Shown one piece after another: positions 8,157 to 17,719 of a DNA stretch of 64,000 bases. Numbering within the stretch: position 1 is the stretch's first letter; every line of letters starts with the position of its first letter. The DNA lies in NCBI RefSeq assembly GCF_013608025.1, contig NZ_VDLV01000026.1, positions 18,143-82,142 on the forward strand. Direction: 5' to 3'. Both the position numbers and the translations under genes were made by a program. The notes below the pieces were generated by a model. That model was not told where the DNA came from. It saw only the letters and a program-made list of their open reading frames with translations, and did not search any database. The DNA is from Pseudomonas brassicacearum subsp. neoaurantiaca. GTDB lineage: Bacteria; Pseudomonadota; Gammaproteobacteria; Pseudomonadales; Pseudomonadaceae.

Positions 8157-9981
8157 TGACCTGCCCAACGCCAACGCGTCGGCCCCATCGCCTATCGATC
8201 GGTTGAGCTGGGCAGAAATCCGTCGCCTGGCCCTAAAACATAAAAAAGCCCTCTGGATCGCCAATGGCGTGGCCGTGCTGGCCACCTTGTGCAGCGTACC
8301 CATCCCGTTGCTGTTGCCACTGTTGGTGGATGAGGTGCTGCTGGGCCACGGCGATGCGGCGTTGAAGGTCATGAATCTCGCCCTGCCGGCTGCTTGGCAA
8401 AGTGCTGCCGGCTACATCGGTCTGATGCTGTTGGTCACCCTGGCGCTGCGCTGCTGCGCCTTGGTGTTCAACGTGCTGCAGGCGCGCCTGTTCGCCAGCC
8501 TGGCCAAGGACATCGTCTATCGCGTCCGCATCCGGCTGATCGAACGCCTCAAGCGAATTTCATTGAAGGAATACGAAAGCCTGGGCAGCGGTACCGTGAC
8601 CACGCACCTGGTGACCGATCTGGACACCCTCGACAAGTTTGTGGGCGAAACCCTTAGTCGCTTCCTGGTCGCCATGCTGACGCTAGTGGGCACTGCCAGC
8701 ATCCTGATGTGGATGCACTGGAAGCTGGCGCTGCTGATCCTGTTGTTCAACCCATTGGTGATCTACGCCACGGTGCAGTTGGGCAAACGGGTCAAGCACC
8801 TGAAGAAACTCGAGAACGACAGCACCTCGCGCTTCACCCAGGCCCTGACCGAAACCCTGGACGCGATACAGGAAGTGCGCGCCGGGAATCGCCAGGGTTT
8901 TTTCCTCGGGCGGCTGGGGATGCGCGCCAGGGAAGTGCGTGATTACGCGGTAAATTCGCAGTGGAAAACCGACGCCTCGAACCGTGCCAGCGGCCTGTTG
9001 TTCCAGTTCGGCATCGATATCTTTCGCGCCGCGGCCATGCTAACCGTGCTGTTTTCCGACCTGTCCATCGGCCAGATGTTGGCGGTGTTCAGCTACTTAT
9101 GGTTCATGATTGGTCCGGTCGAGCAACTGCTGAACCTGCAATACGCCTTTTACGCAGCGGGCGGAGCCCTGAACCGTATCAACGAACTGCTGGCCCGGGC
9201 CGATGAGCCTCGCTACAGCGGCGGCGTCGACCCGTTCAAGGGGCGTGACACCGTCGGTATCGATATTCAAGGACTCAGGTTCGGCTATGGCGAGGAGATG
9301 GTTCTCAATCAATTGAACCTGTCCATTGCGCCGGGTGAGAAGGTCGCTATCGTTGGCGCCAGCGGTGGCGGTAAAAGCACGTTGGTGCAACTGCTGTTGG
9401 GGCTCTATACCCCCCAGGCTGGCCGTATCCGCTTTGGTGGTGCGACGCAGCAGGAAATCGGCCTCGAAACCATCCGCGAAAACGTCGCGGTGGTGCTCCA
9501 GCATCCGGCGCTCTTCAACGACACGGTGCGGGCCAACCTTTCCATGGGTCGCGACTGCAGTGACGAGGCCTGCTGGCGGGCATTGGAAATTGCCCAGCTC
9601 GACGCCACGGTACGAGCGCTTCCCGCGGGTTTGGAGAGTGTTGTCGGACGTTCCGGAGTCAGGCTTTCGGGCGGGCAGCGCCAGCGACTGGCTATCGCCC
9701 GCATGATACTGGCCGATCCACGGGTGGTGATTCTCGACGAAGCGACATCGGCGCTGGACGCCGCCACCGAGTACAACCTTCATCAAGCAATGGCGCGGTT
9801 CCTGAATGGGCGTACCACTTTGATCATCGCCCATCGGTTGTCGGCGGTGAAACAGGCGGACCGAGTATTGGTATTCGACGGCGGGCAAATCGCTGAAGAC
9901 GGCGACCATTTGCAACTGATTGCCGAGGGCGGTTTGTACGCAAGGCTCTACGGTCATTTGCAACAAATACAGCGACCTTGA
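8149..9981 (+). CDS. ABC exporter, fused membrane and ATPase domains
   Basis: A 610-aa half-size ABC transporter. The membrane domain (about 35-335) has six predicted helices and is followed by an ATPase domain with Walker A GASGGGKST, signature LSGGQRQR, Walker B VVILDEATSALD and the H-loop IIAHRLS. I start it at GTG 8149, preceded by GGAGCG and overlapping the previous stop. The alternative ATG at 8086 would add 21 residues inside the dsbA-like gene with no family-like sequence. The topology is that of an exporter (MsbA-like). Cargo is unknown. It precedes the rbdA-like gene, an order I recall from P. aeruginosa. Confidence 0.88.
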   Translation: MPDDLPNANASAPSPIDRLSWAEIRRLALKHKKALWIANGVAVLATLCSVPIPLLLPLLVDEVLLGHGDAALKVMNLALPAAWQSAAGYIGLMLLVTLALRCCALVFNVLQARLFASLAKDIVYRVRIRLIERLKRISLKEYESLGSGTVTTHLVTDLDTLDKFVGETLSRFLVAMLTLVGTASILMWMHWKLALLILLFNPLVIYATVQLGKRVKHLKKLENDSTSRFTQALTETLDAIQEVRAGNRQGFFLGRLGMRAREVRDYAVNSQWKTDASNRASGLLFQFGIDIFRAAAMLTVLFSDLSIGQMLAVFSYLWFMIGPVEQLLNLQYAFYAAGGALNRINELLARADEPRYSGGVDPFKGRDTVGIDIQGLRFGYGEEMVLNQLNLSIAPGEKVAIVGASGGGKSTLVQLLLGLYTPQAGRIRFGGATQQEIGLETIRENVAVVLQHPALFNDTVRANLSMGRDCSDEACWRALEIAQLDATVRALPAGLESVVGRSGVRLSGGQRQRLAIARMILADPRVVILDEATSALDAATEYNLHQAMARFLNGRTTLIIAHRLSAVKQADRVLVFDGGQIAEDGDHLQLIAEGGLYARLYGHLQQIQRP

Positions 9982-10171
9982 GTTTCCTGCGATTTTCTGT
10001 GCTTAGTATCGGAAAAAAATCAGCCAAATCCCCCGATTTTGCCAAATCTCCACCTAAAGCCAGGCGATCCGATCATCCCTTCATTCGAAGGATTGAAAAC
10101 TAGCCTAGGCTGTGGAATCAGGAGCGGAATTCTCGCGGGTGCTCAATGGCAATGCCTGTACAAGGGACCTC

Positions 10172-12631
10172 ATGAAGCAAAAGCGGACTCTCGGAACGCC
10201 ACGGTTGTTGGGCATCGTCTGGCCTTTTATTGCCGTTGTGCTATTTCAAGCCTTGCTTGGAGGCGTCAGTCTTTACGTATTGTCGGCAGTTCGCGGTTAT
10301 GTGGCAGGGGAAAGCCTTTGGTCCAAGGGCCAGAAAGACGCCATTTATTACCTCAATCTCTACGCCGACAGCCGCGACGAGGCGATCTTTCGCAAATACC
10401 AGCAAGCCATCGCCGTGCCCGAGGGCGGCCACGAGCTGCGGGTAGCACTGGATCGTCAGCCGCCTGATCTCGAGGCCGCGCGGGCCGGGATTCTCAAGGG
10501 TGGCAACCATCCCGACGACGTAGCCAGCGTCATCTGGCTATATCTCAATTTCCGTCATTTCAGCTATCTGGAAGAAGCCATTGACCTCTGGACGGTGGGG
10601 GATGGCTACCTGATAGAACTGAACAACGTCGCCCGGCAGATGCACGCCGACATCAGCACCGGCCAGGCTTCGGAAACGGACATCCGTGGCTGGAAGGCGC
10701 AGATTTTTGCCATCAACGATTCCGTAACCCCAGCCGCGAAGGCTTTCAGCGATGCCTTGGGCGAGGGGTCGCGTTTTATCCTGCGCTTGTTGCTGGTGAC
10801 CAACTTCGCCACGGCACTTGGGTTGATTGTCCTCGCGTTGTTGCGCACCCATAAGCTGCTGGCCCAGCGGCAGGTCTTCGCCAATGCGCTTCAATTGGAG
10901 AAGGAACGGGCCCAGATCACCTTGCAATCGATTGGCGACGGCGTGATCACCACCGACGTCGAGGGCGCCATTGCCTACATGAACCCCGCCGCGGAAGCGA
11001 TGACCCACTGGAAAGCCGAGCACGCCACGGGGCTTCCCCTGGCGGCGTTGTTCAATCTGCTCGACGACAATGCCCAGACTGAAGGGCTGACCTTGATCGA
11101 GCATATCCTGAGCGGACGGTTGGGTGGCGGCAGCGAGCACTCCAAGTTGATCCAGCGTCTGGACGGCAGCACGGTGTCGGTCACCCTGGTGGGGGCGCCG
11201 ATCCGCCACGCTGGCAAGGTCAGTGGCGCGGTGCTGGTGCTGCACGACATGACCCAGGAACGCCAGTACATTGCCAATCTGTCCTGGCAGGCCACTCACG
11301 ATGCCTTGACCGGCCTGGCGAACCGCCGCGAATTCGAATACCGCCTCGAGCAAGCCCTGCATAACCTGACCCGCCAGGTCGGGCGCCACGCCCTTATGTT
11401 TCTCGACCTGGATCAATTCAAGCTGGTCAACGACACCTGTGGCCATGCTGCCGGTGACGAGTTGTTGCGACATATCTGCGCCTTGCTGCAATCGGGTTTG
11501 CGGGAAAACGACACGCTGGCGCGATTGGGCGGCGATGAGTTCGGCATTCTGTTGGAAAACTGCTCGCCGGAGGCCGCGGAGAAAATTGCCGAAGGCCTGC
11601 GTCAGACCGTGCAGAACCTGCATTTCGTGTGGAAAGGCCGGCCATTCGTGACCACCGTGAGCATCGGCCTGGTGCATATCGCCCAGAGCCCGACGACGCT
11701 GGAAGCCTCCCTGCGTGCCGCCGACATGGCCTGCTACATGGCCAAGGAAAAGGGACGCAACCGAGTCCAGGTCTATCATGCCGACGACTCGGAGTTATCC
11801 CTGCGCTTCGGCGAGATGGCCTGGGTGCAGCGCTTGCACATGGCCCTGGAGGAAAACCGTTTCTGCCTTTACGCCCAGGAGATCGCGGCATTGGGTCCGG
11901 GGGATCATGGCGGTGGGCATATCGAAATACTGCTGCGCCTGCATGACGAGGCCGGGCGGATGATTCTGCCTGACAGCTTCATTCCGGCGGCGGAACGCTA
12001 TGGTTTGATGACTTCCCTGGACCGATGGGTGGTGGAGAACGTCTTTAAGATCATTCGCCAATGCCTGAACGAATCCCGGCAAGGCCCGTTGGCGATGTGT
12101 GCGATTAATCTGTCAGGCACTACTATAGGAGATCAGGCGTTCCTGGACTTCTTGCGTAAACAGTTCGCGGCGTACTCGATCCCGCCGGAAATGATTTGTT
12201 TTGAAATTACCGAGACCAGCGCCATTTCGAATCTGGGTAGCGCGATCCGCTTTATCAATGAACTCAAAGGTTTGGGCTGTTATTTTTCGCTGGACGACTT
12301 TTGTGCCGGAATGTCTTCATTCGCTTACTTGAAACATTTACCTGTAGACTTCTTGAAGATCGACGGGAGTTTCGTAAAGGATATGCTGGACGACCCGATC
12401 AACCGGGCAATGGTCGAAGTGATTAATCATATCGGCCACGTCATGGGTAAGCGTACGATTGCCGAGTTTGTTGAAACGGCCCAGATCGAGCAGGCATTGT
12501 TGGAAATCGGCGTGGATTACGCTCAGGGGTATGTCATCGAGCGACCACAAATGTTTACCTGTGACACGTTGCAATGTAGGCCGGCCAGGCCTCAGCCGTT
12601 GTTGTTCAAGGCCCCCGGCACGTTCCGCTGA
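10172..12631 (+). CDS. rbdA: RbdA-like PAS-GGDEF-EAL cyclic-di-GMP enzyme
   Basis: An 819-aa inner-membrane protein with TM helices near residues 13-33 and 203-223, a roughly 170-residue periplasmic region between them, a PAS domain (about 250-370), a GGDEF domain (intact GGDEF at 453-457) and an EAL domain (EILLR at 585-589, DDFCAGMSSF, KIDGSFV, AEFVET). An I-site RxxD (REND) lies five residues before GGDEF. The start at 10172 has AGGGA upstream; an earlier ATG at 10112 would add 20 unlikely residues. Architecture, length and the preceding genes match P. aeruginosa RbdA, known as a biofilm-dispersal phosphodiesterase. That activity here is inferred. Confidence 0.85.
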   Translation: MKQKRTLGTPRLLGIVWPFIAVVLFQALLGGVSLYVLSAVRGYVAGESLWSKGQKDAIYYLNLYADSRDEAIFRKYQQAIAVPEGGHELRVALDRQPPDLEAARAGILKGGNHPDDVASVIWLYLNFRHFSYLEEAIDLWTVGDGYLIELNNVARQMHADISTGQASETDIRGWKAQIFAINDSVTPAAKAFSDALGEGSRFILRLLLVTNFATALGLIVLALLRTHKLLAQRQVFANALQLEKERAQITLQSIGDGVITTDVEGAIAYMNPAAEAMTHWKAEHATGLPLAALFNLLDDNAQTEGLTLIEHILSGRLGGGSEHSKLIQRLDGSTVSVTLVGAPIRHAGKVSGAVLVLHDMTQERQYIANLSWQATHDALTGLANRREFEYRLEQALHNLTRQVGRHALMFLDLDQFKLVNDTCGHAAGDELLRHICALLQSGLRENDTLARLGGDEFGILLENCSPEAAEKIAEGLRQTVQNLHFVWKGRPFVTTVSIGLVHIAQSPTTLEASLRAADMACYMAKEKGRNRVQVYHADDSELSLRFGEMAWVQRLHMALEENRFCLYAQEIAALGPGDHGGGHIEILLRLHDEAGRMILPDSFIPAAERYGLMTSLDRWVVENVFKIIRQCLNESRQGPLAMCAINLSGTTIGDQAFLDFLRKQFAAYSIPPEMICFEITETSAISNLGSAIRFINELKGLGCYFSLDDFCAGMSSFAYLKHLPVDFLKIDGSFVKDMLDDPINRAMVEVINHIGHVMGKRTIAEFVETAQIEQALLEIGVDYAQGYVIERPQMFTCDTLQCRPARPQPLLFKAPGTFR

Positions 12632-12677
12632 AACTCTTGTTGATCCGCAGAAAATCACAATCAAAAGGAGCCCGACA

Positions 12678-13481
12678 GTGATCGACACATTCAACCGAAC
12701 AGGCCCGCTCATGGACGCCAAGAGCTATCCGCAATGGGCACAGCAGCTCATTGCAGATTGCGGCGAGAGCAAACGCCGGGTTGTAGAACACGAGCTGTAT
12801 CAACGCATGCGCGACAACAAGCTCAGCGCCAAGACCATGCGCCACTACCTGATCGGTGGTTGGCCCGTCGTCGAACAGTTCGCCTTGTACATGGCACAAA
12901 ACCTCACCAAGACCCGCTTTGCCCGCCATCCCGGCGAGGACATGGCGCGTCGCTGGCTGATGCGCAACATTCGTGTCGAACTCAATCATGCCGATTATTG
13001 GGTGAACTGGAGCGCCGCTCATGGCGTGACACTCGAAGATCTGCAGGCGCAGCAGGTGCCACCTGAGCTGCATGCGCTGAGTCATTGGTGCTGGCACACC
13101 AGCTCGGCGGACTCGTTGATCGTGGCGATTGCCGCGACCAACTACGCCATCGAGGGCGCGACCGGGGAGTGGTCGGCGGTGGTCTGTTCCAGTGGCGTCT
13201 ATGCCGCGGCATTCGCCGAGGAAGACCGCAAGCGGGCCATGAAGTGGCTGAAGATGCATGCCCAGTACGACGATGCCCACCCTTGGGAAGCGCTGGAAAT
13301 CATCTGCACCCTGGCCGGCATGAATCCGAGCAAGTCGCTGCAGATGGAACTGCGCCAGGCCGTCTGCAAAAGCTATGACTATATGTATCTGTTCCTGGAG
13401 CGATGCATGCAGCTGGAGCATTCGGGCGTCGTAGAGAAAACCGCGCCCAGCCGTGAACGCCTGGCGTTGGCGAGTAGCTGA
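12678..13481 (+). CDS. TenA-like / iron-containing redox enzyme family protein
   Basis: A 267-aa all-helical protein resembling the TenA/heme-oxygenase-like fold (SKRRVVEHELYQRM, HYLIGGWPVVEQFALYMA, NHADYWVNWSAAHG, AATNYAIEGATGEW). A scattered set of Glu/His residues could bind a di-iron or other ligand. The start is GTG 12678 with AAAAGGAG seven nt upstream; ATG 12711 is the alternative. It follows the rbdA-like gene by 46 nt. Thiaminase activity should not be assumed: many TenA-fold proteins are oxygenases or are uncharacterised. The gene is followed by a long REP array. Confidence 0.75.
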   Translation: MIDTFNRTGPLMDAKSYPQWAQQLIADCGESKRRVVEHELYQRMRDNKLSAKTMRHYLIGGWPVVEQFALYMAQNLTKTRFARHPGEDMARRWLMRNIRVELNHADYWVNWSAAHGVTLEDLQAQQVPPELHALSHWCWHTSSADSLIVAIAATNYAIEGATGEWSAVVCSSGVYAAAFAEEDRKRAMKWLKMHAQYDDAHPWEALEIICTLAGMNPSKSLQMELRQAVCKSYDYMYLFLERCMQLEHSGVVEKTAPSRERLALASS

Positions 13482-13499
13482 TCCCCAATAGCTTGACCC

Positions 13500-14066
13500 T
13501 GTGGGAGCGAGCTTGCTCGCGAAAGCGGTCTGACCATCAACCTTGCGTTGACTGATCTGGCCTCTTCGCGAGCAAGCTCGCTCCCACATTGGTTTTGTGG
13601 TGACCGTGAGTTTCAAGTGCACCGCCATTCCTTGTGGGAGCGAGCTTGCTCGCGAAAGCGGTCTAACCATCAACCTTGCGTTGACTGATCTGGCCTCTTC
13701 GCGAGCAAGCTCGCTCCCACATTGGTTTTGTGGTGACCGTGAGTTTCAAGTGCACCGCCATTCCCTTGTGGGAGCGAGCTTGCTCGCGAAAGCGGTCTGA
13801 CCATCAACCTTGCGTTGACTGATCTGGCCCTTTCGCGAGCAAGCTCGCTCCCACATTGGTTTTGTGGTGGCCGGAAGTTTCAAGCGCAGCGCCAATCCCT
13901 TGTGGGAGCGAGCTTGCTCGCGAAAGCGGTCTGACTGTCGACCTTGTGTTGACTGATCTGGCCCTTTCGCGAGCAAGCTCGCTCCCACATTGGTTTTTGT
14001 GGAGTCCAGAAATTCCAAGTCTGCCGCAGATCCCTTGTGGGAGCGAGCCTGCTCGCGAAGGCGAGG
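13500..14066. repeat. Tandem REP-doublet (REPIN) array, about 4.5 units of 133-135 bp
   Basis: The whole 597-nt gap between the TenA-like and GGEEF genes is filled by repeats. GTGGGAGCGAGC starts at 13501, 13634, 13768, 13902 and 14037. Inverted partners (TCGCGAGCAAGCTCGCTCCC) fall near 13566, 13699, 13833 and 13967. The spacer inside and between doublets is also nearly identical in the first three units, so whole units have duplicated. The fifth unit has only its left half, with a GCCTGC core. Confidence 0.95.
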
Positions 14067-14078
14067 GTTCGGCGTGCC

Positions 14079-15005
14079 TCAGCCCGCCATGGTCAGCCGA
14101 TTCCGGCCCTCGCGCTTGGCCACGTACAGCGCACTGTCGGCTCGACGCACCAGGCTTTCGGCCGACTCGCCCGGAAGCAATGTCGCGCATCCGAGGCTGA
14201 CGGTCAGTTCGATCCTCGTTCCACCGGCGAAATAGTCCTGGGTCTGGGCGGCATAACGCAGCCGTTCACCAACCATGGCCGCGGCATCCCGGCTGGTGTT
14301 GGCCAGCAGGATCAGGAACTCTTCGCCGCCAAACCGGAACACCATGTCGACATTGCGCAGTTGGTTCTTGATCGAGTCGGCAACGGCCTTGAGCACTTCG
14401 TCGCCGACACCGTGTCCGTGAGTGTCATTGATCCGCTTGAAATGGTCGATGTCCAGCATCAACAGCGAGAGTGGCTGCATGTGACGCCTGGCCATGTCGA
14501 TCTCACGTTCCAGCGTCTGGTCCATGGCGATACGGTTGCCCGTGCCAGTCAGCGGATCGCGCAGGGCGCTTTGCGTGGCGGCGCGATAGAGCAAGGCGTT
14601 GCGCAGCGGGAAAAACAGTGTGGAGAGTATCGACTCCAGATCGCTCTGCTCCGAATTGGCGAAGCGCTGGTTGCGGCGGAACACCAGTTCACCCAAATGT
14701 TCGCCTTCATGGCTAAGGTTGTAACTGAGGCTGTGATGCCCGCGCTGGCCGAATTCGAGGCGCAGGTCGCTGGGTTTGTGCTGGTAGGCCAACGCATCCA
14801 GGGGTACCAGCCGTTGCACTTCGCGGAAGAACAGGCCGAGGATCCGCTGCGGCTCCAGGGTGGTCTGCAACTGCTGGCTCAATTGCTGGCGCAGTTGGGA
14901 AAGGCTGACCGGCCGCGCGACGAGCGGCGACGGCTGGGCAAGGCCCAGGCGCTGCAGCTTGGCGCTGTCAAAGTCGATCGCATTGGTCTGCGTGGGCGTT
15001 TTCAT
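14079..15005 (-). CDS. Diguanylate cyclase (GGEEF), soluble
   Basis: A 308-aa cytoplasmic protein with an N-terminal GAF-like sensory region (about 40-145) and a C-terminal GGDEF domain (about 150-305). The signature is GGEEF, preceded five residues earlier by an RxxD inhibitory site (RNVD), so both catalysis from two GTP and product feedback look possible. DIDHFKRIND carries the metal-binding Asp. I chose ATG 15005 (MKTPTQTNA); ATG 15056 would give 325 aa. Position and length match P. aeruginosa PA3177, reported as an active cyclase. The ligand of the sensory region is unknown. Confidence 0.88.
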   Translation of the reverse strand: MKTPTQTNAIDFDSAKLQRLGLAQPSPLVARPVSLSQLRQQLSQQLQTTLEPQRILGLFFREVQRLVPLDALAYQHKPSDLRLEFGQRGHHSLSYNLSHEGEHLGELVFRRNQRFANSEQSDLESILSTLFFPLRNALLYRAATQSALRDPLTGTGNRIAMDQTLEREIDMARRHMQPLSLLMLDIDHFKRINDTHGHGVGDEVLKAVADSIKNQLRNVDMVFRFGGEEFLILLANTSRDAAAMVGERLRYAAQTQDYFAGGTRIELTVSLGCATLLPGESAESLVRRADSALYVAKREGRNRLTMAG

Positions 15006-15361
15006 ATGGCGTGAGCCCCTAACTGAGTCGATCCTGGCCGGCGGGTGAAGCGGCACTGGGCTACGCGTCGTACTGATCCATCAGTCCCGAGGGACATTGA
15101 TTTGAGTTTAGTCCGCTTTCTCTGGCTGGCGGCTACCCGTTTCAATGTCACTGCTCGCCGGTCATGGCGTGCTGGAAATGTTTAGAGCGAAAGTCGTGCC
15201 ATTCGGTTCACCTGGATAAAACCTGGCGTTAAATCAATAGGTTGTGGTCAGGAGTCGGTTGGCGGACGTGCAACTGGCGACGAGGTCTTGGCGCTTCGTT
15301 TGGGCGGGGTATCGAAAACATTGCGCCGCGACGGTAAACCGCCGCGACGAGAGGAGGGCAG
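15006..15361. other. Intergenic stretch with nothing clear
   Basis: This stretch lies between two minus-strand genes and should contain the cyclase promoter. I see no convincing promoter, REP or gene. A short direct repeat (GTCGCGGCG on the minus strand) occurs near 15330-15350. Confidence 0.5.
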
Positions 15362-16102
15362 TTATTGCGCGTTGAACGCCTGGCCGTTGACGCCTTGGCT
15401 GTCCGGTCCCATGAGGTAGAGGTAGACGGGCATGATCTCCTCGGGCGTCGGGTTGTTGAGCGGGTTCTCCCCAGGATAGGCCTGGGCCCGCATGCTGGTG
15501 CGGGTGGCGCCGGGGTTGATGCTGTTGGAGCGCACTGGCGCAACGGTGTCGACTTCGTCGGCGAGGGTCTGCATCAGCCCTTCGGTGGCGAACTTGGAGA
15601 CGCCATAGGCGCCCCAATACGCCCGGCCCTTGCGCCCGACGCTGCTGGAGGTGAACACCACGGACGCGTCCTTGGACAGCTTCAGCAGTGGCAGCAGGGT
15701 ACTGGTGAGCATGAACATGGCGTTGACGTTTACGTGCATCACGCGCATGAAATTCTCACCGGACAACTGCTCTAGCGGCGTGCGTGGGCCGATGATCGAG
15801 GCGTTGTGCAGCAGGCCGTCGAGGTGGCCGAACTCGGTCTCGATCATGGCGGCCAGTTCATCGTACTGATGGGGCAGCGCGGTTTCGAGGTTGAAGGGGA
15901 TCACCGCCGGCTGCGGATGACCGGCCGCTTCGATTTCATCGTAGACCTGGGTCAGATTGGCCTCGGTCTTGCCCAATAACAGCACGGTGGCGCCATGGGC
16001 CGCGTAAGCCTTGGCGGCAGCGGCGCCGATACCGCGGCCGGCACCGGTGACCAGGATGATCCGGCCTTCGAGCAGGTCGGGGCGGGCGGAGTAGTCGAAC
16101 AT
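15362..16102 (-). CDS. yciK: YciK-type short-chain dehydrogenase
   Basis: A 246-aa SDR oxidoreductase of the YciK group. It has the cofactor motif TGAGRGIG (residues about 19-26), the NNAG equivalent LHNAS, catalytic Ser in FTSSSVG, and YGVSK with catalytic Tyr and Lys. It probably uses NAD(P)H; the substrate is unknown. It lies 182 nt downstream of mupP with a REP pair between. The order with mupP, ubiG and the MTA-deaminase-type gene is conserved in Pseudomonas as I recall, but that does not reveal its substrate. Confidence 0.88.
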   Translation of the reverse strand: MFDYSARPDLLEGRIILVTGAGRGIGAAAAKAYAAHGATVLLLGKTEANLTQVYDEIEAAGHPQPAVIPFNLETALPHQYDELAAMIETEFGHLDGLLHNASIIGPRTPLEQLSGENFMRVMHVNVNAMFMLTSTLLPLLKLSKDASVVFTSSSVGRKGRAYWGAYGVSKFATEGLMQTLADEVDTVAPVRSNSINPGATRTSMRAQAYPGENPLNNPTPEEIMPVYLYLMGPDSQGVNGQAFNAQ

Positions 16103-16168
16103 AAAGAAACCTCAACAAATAAGCGGCACGGTTCTGTGCGGGCAGAGCAGTCATGGTCAGGAGCTTTT

Positions 16169-16265
16169 GTGGCGAGGGAGCTTGCTCCCGCTGGAGCGCG
16201 AAGCGGTCCCCCTGGGCTAATCGGCGTCGACTTCGTCGCCGAGCGGGAGCAAGCTCCCTCGCCAC
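16169..16265. repeat. REP doublet, GTGGCGAGGGAGC family
   Basis: Inverted REP copies are separated by about 45 nt and lie between mupP and yciK. Confidence 0.85.
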
Positions 16266-16284
16266 AAAAGCGGTCTCGCCGAAT

Positions 16285-16956
16285 TCAGCAACTGCACAGC
16301 GCGTTATCCAGCACTTCACGCAGGGCCAGGGGATGGTCGATCACCACATCCGCGCCCCAGTGCTTTGGGTTGTCGTCCGGATGGATATAGCCGTAGGTCA
16401 CCGCGCAGGTTTTGGTGCCGGCGCTGCGGCCGGACTCGATGTCCCGCAGGTCATCGCCGACGAACAGCACGCTGGCCGGGTCCAGGTCGAGCATCTTGCA
16501 CGCGAGGATCAACGGTTCGGGGTCTGGCTTGCTGTTTTTCACATGGTCAGGGCAGATCAGCACTTTTGAACGCTCGGCCAGACCCAGTTGCTGCATGATC
16601 GGCTCGGCAAAACGTACCGGCTTGTTGGTGACCACGCCCCAGATGAGGTTTGCCGCCTCGATGTCGGCCAACACTTCGGCCATGCCATCGAACAAATGGC
16701 TGTGGACCGCGCAACCCTTGAGGTAGCGATCGAGAAATTCCTGGCGCAGTTCCTCGAACCCCGGTGATTCCGGGTCCATCGAGAACGTCACCGCGACCAT
16801 CGCCCGGGCACCGCCGGAGATTTCGTCGCGGATGTGCTGGGTGTTCATCGGCGGCAGGCCACGGTCGGCGCGCATGGCCTGGCAGATGGCGATGAAGTCT
16901 GGCGCGGTGTCGAGCAGCGTGCCGTCCATGTCGAAGAGAACCGCTTTGAGACGCAT
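16285..16956 (-). CDS. mupP: N-acetylmuramic acid 6-phosphate phosphatase
   Basis: A 223-aa HAD-superfamily (subclass IA) phosphatase. Motif I is DMDGTLLDT with the nucleophile Asp9, motif II is VVTNKP, the motif III lysine is in KNSKPDPEP, and motif IV is GDDLRDIE. MupP dephosphorylates MurNAc-6-P in the pseudomonad cell-wall recycling bypass that feeds AmgK and MurU. Before that work, such genes next to ubiG were often called phosphoglycolate phosphatase (Gph), the main alternative. It starts 4 nt after the ubiG stop, so the two are translationally coupled. Confidence 0.88.
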   Translation of the reverse strand: MRLKAVLFDMDGTLLDTAPDFIAICQAMRADRGLPPMNTQHIRDEISGGARAMVAVTFSMDPESPGFEELRQEFLDRYLKGCAVHSHLFDGMAEVLADIEAANLIWGVVTNKPVRFAEPIMQQLGLAERSKVLICPDHVKNSKPDPEPLILACKMLDLDPASVLFVGDDLRDIESGRSAGTKTCAVTYGYIHPDDNPKHWGADVVIDHPLALREVLDNALCSC

Positions 16957-16960
16957 CGAC

Positions 16961-17659
16961 TTATTCCTCGCGCAGGGTCTGGATCATGTAGTTGACGTCA
17001 ACGTCGGCGGCCAGCTTGTAGTGCTTGGTCAGCGGGTTGTAAGTCAGGCCAATGATGTCCTTGACGGTCAACCCGGCCATGCGGCTCCAGGCGCCGAGTT
17101 CGGAAGGCCGGATGAATTTCTTGAAGTCGTGGGTGCCGCGTGGCAGCAGCTTCATGATGTATTCGGCGCCGATGATCGCGAACAGGTACGCCTTCGGGTT
17201 GCGGTTGATGGTGGAGAAAAACACCTGGCCACCTGGCTTGACCATCTGGAAGCAGGCGCGGATGACCGACGAAGGGTCTGGCACGTGCTCCAGCATCTCC
17301 AGGCAGGTGACGACGTCGAACTGCCCGGGCATTTCCTCGGCCAGGGCTTCGGCAGTGATCTGCCGATATTCCACGCTGACGCCGGACTCCAGTTGATGCA
17401 ATTGCGCAACCGCCAGCGGCGCCTCGCCCATGTCGATGCCCATGACCGTGGCGCCGCGCAGGGCCATGGCTTCACTGAGGATGCCGCCACCACAACCGAC
17501 ATCGAGGACCTTCTTGCCGGCCAGGCTGACCCGCTCGTCAATCCAGTTGACCCGCAGCGGGTTGATGTCGTGCAGCGGTTTGAATTCGCTCTCGCGGTCC
17601 CACCAGCGATGGGCCAGGGCTTCGAACTTGGCAATTTCAGCGTGGTCGACGTTGCTCAT
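16961..17659 (-). CDS. ubiG: Ubiquinone O-methyltransferase UbiG
   Basis: A 232-aa class I SAM methyltransferase that carries out both O-methylations in ubiquinone synthesis. The SAM-binding motif VLDVGCGGGILSEAM lies near residues 51-65, with MGIDMGE (motif II) and DVVTCLEMLEHV after it. The family-typical start (DHAEIAKFEALAHRWWD) and the segment INPLRVNWI are present. Length is normal. It follows the MTA-deaminase-type gene by 60 nt. Confidence 0.95.
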   Translation of the reverse strand: MSNVDHAEIAKFEALAHRWWDRESEFKPLHDINPLRVNWIDERVSLAGKKVLDVGCGGGILSEAMALRGATVMGIDMGEAPLAVAQLHQLESGVSVEYRQITAEALAEEMPGQFDVVTCLEMLEHVPDPSSVIRACFQMVKPGGQVFFSTINRNPKAYLFAIIGAEYIMKLLPRGTHDFKKFIRPSELGAWSRMAGLTVKDIIGLTYNPLTKHYKLAADVDVNYMIQTLREE

Positions 17660-17719
17660 GTGCAGATCCTCGAAAAACTTGAAAAATCAGTGACCCCGAG
17701 CCGTGGCTCAAGGGGCGTG

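Noticed and set aside
13500..14066. Regular repeats that might be a CRISPR array
   Set aside because: The unit is about 134 bp, made of inverted REP arms, and the spacers are near-identical instead of unique. No cas genes are nearby.
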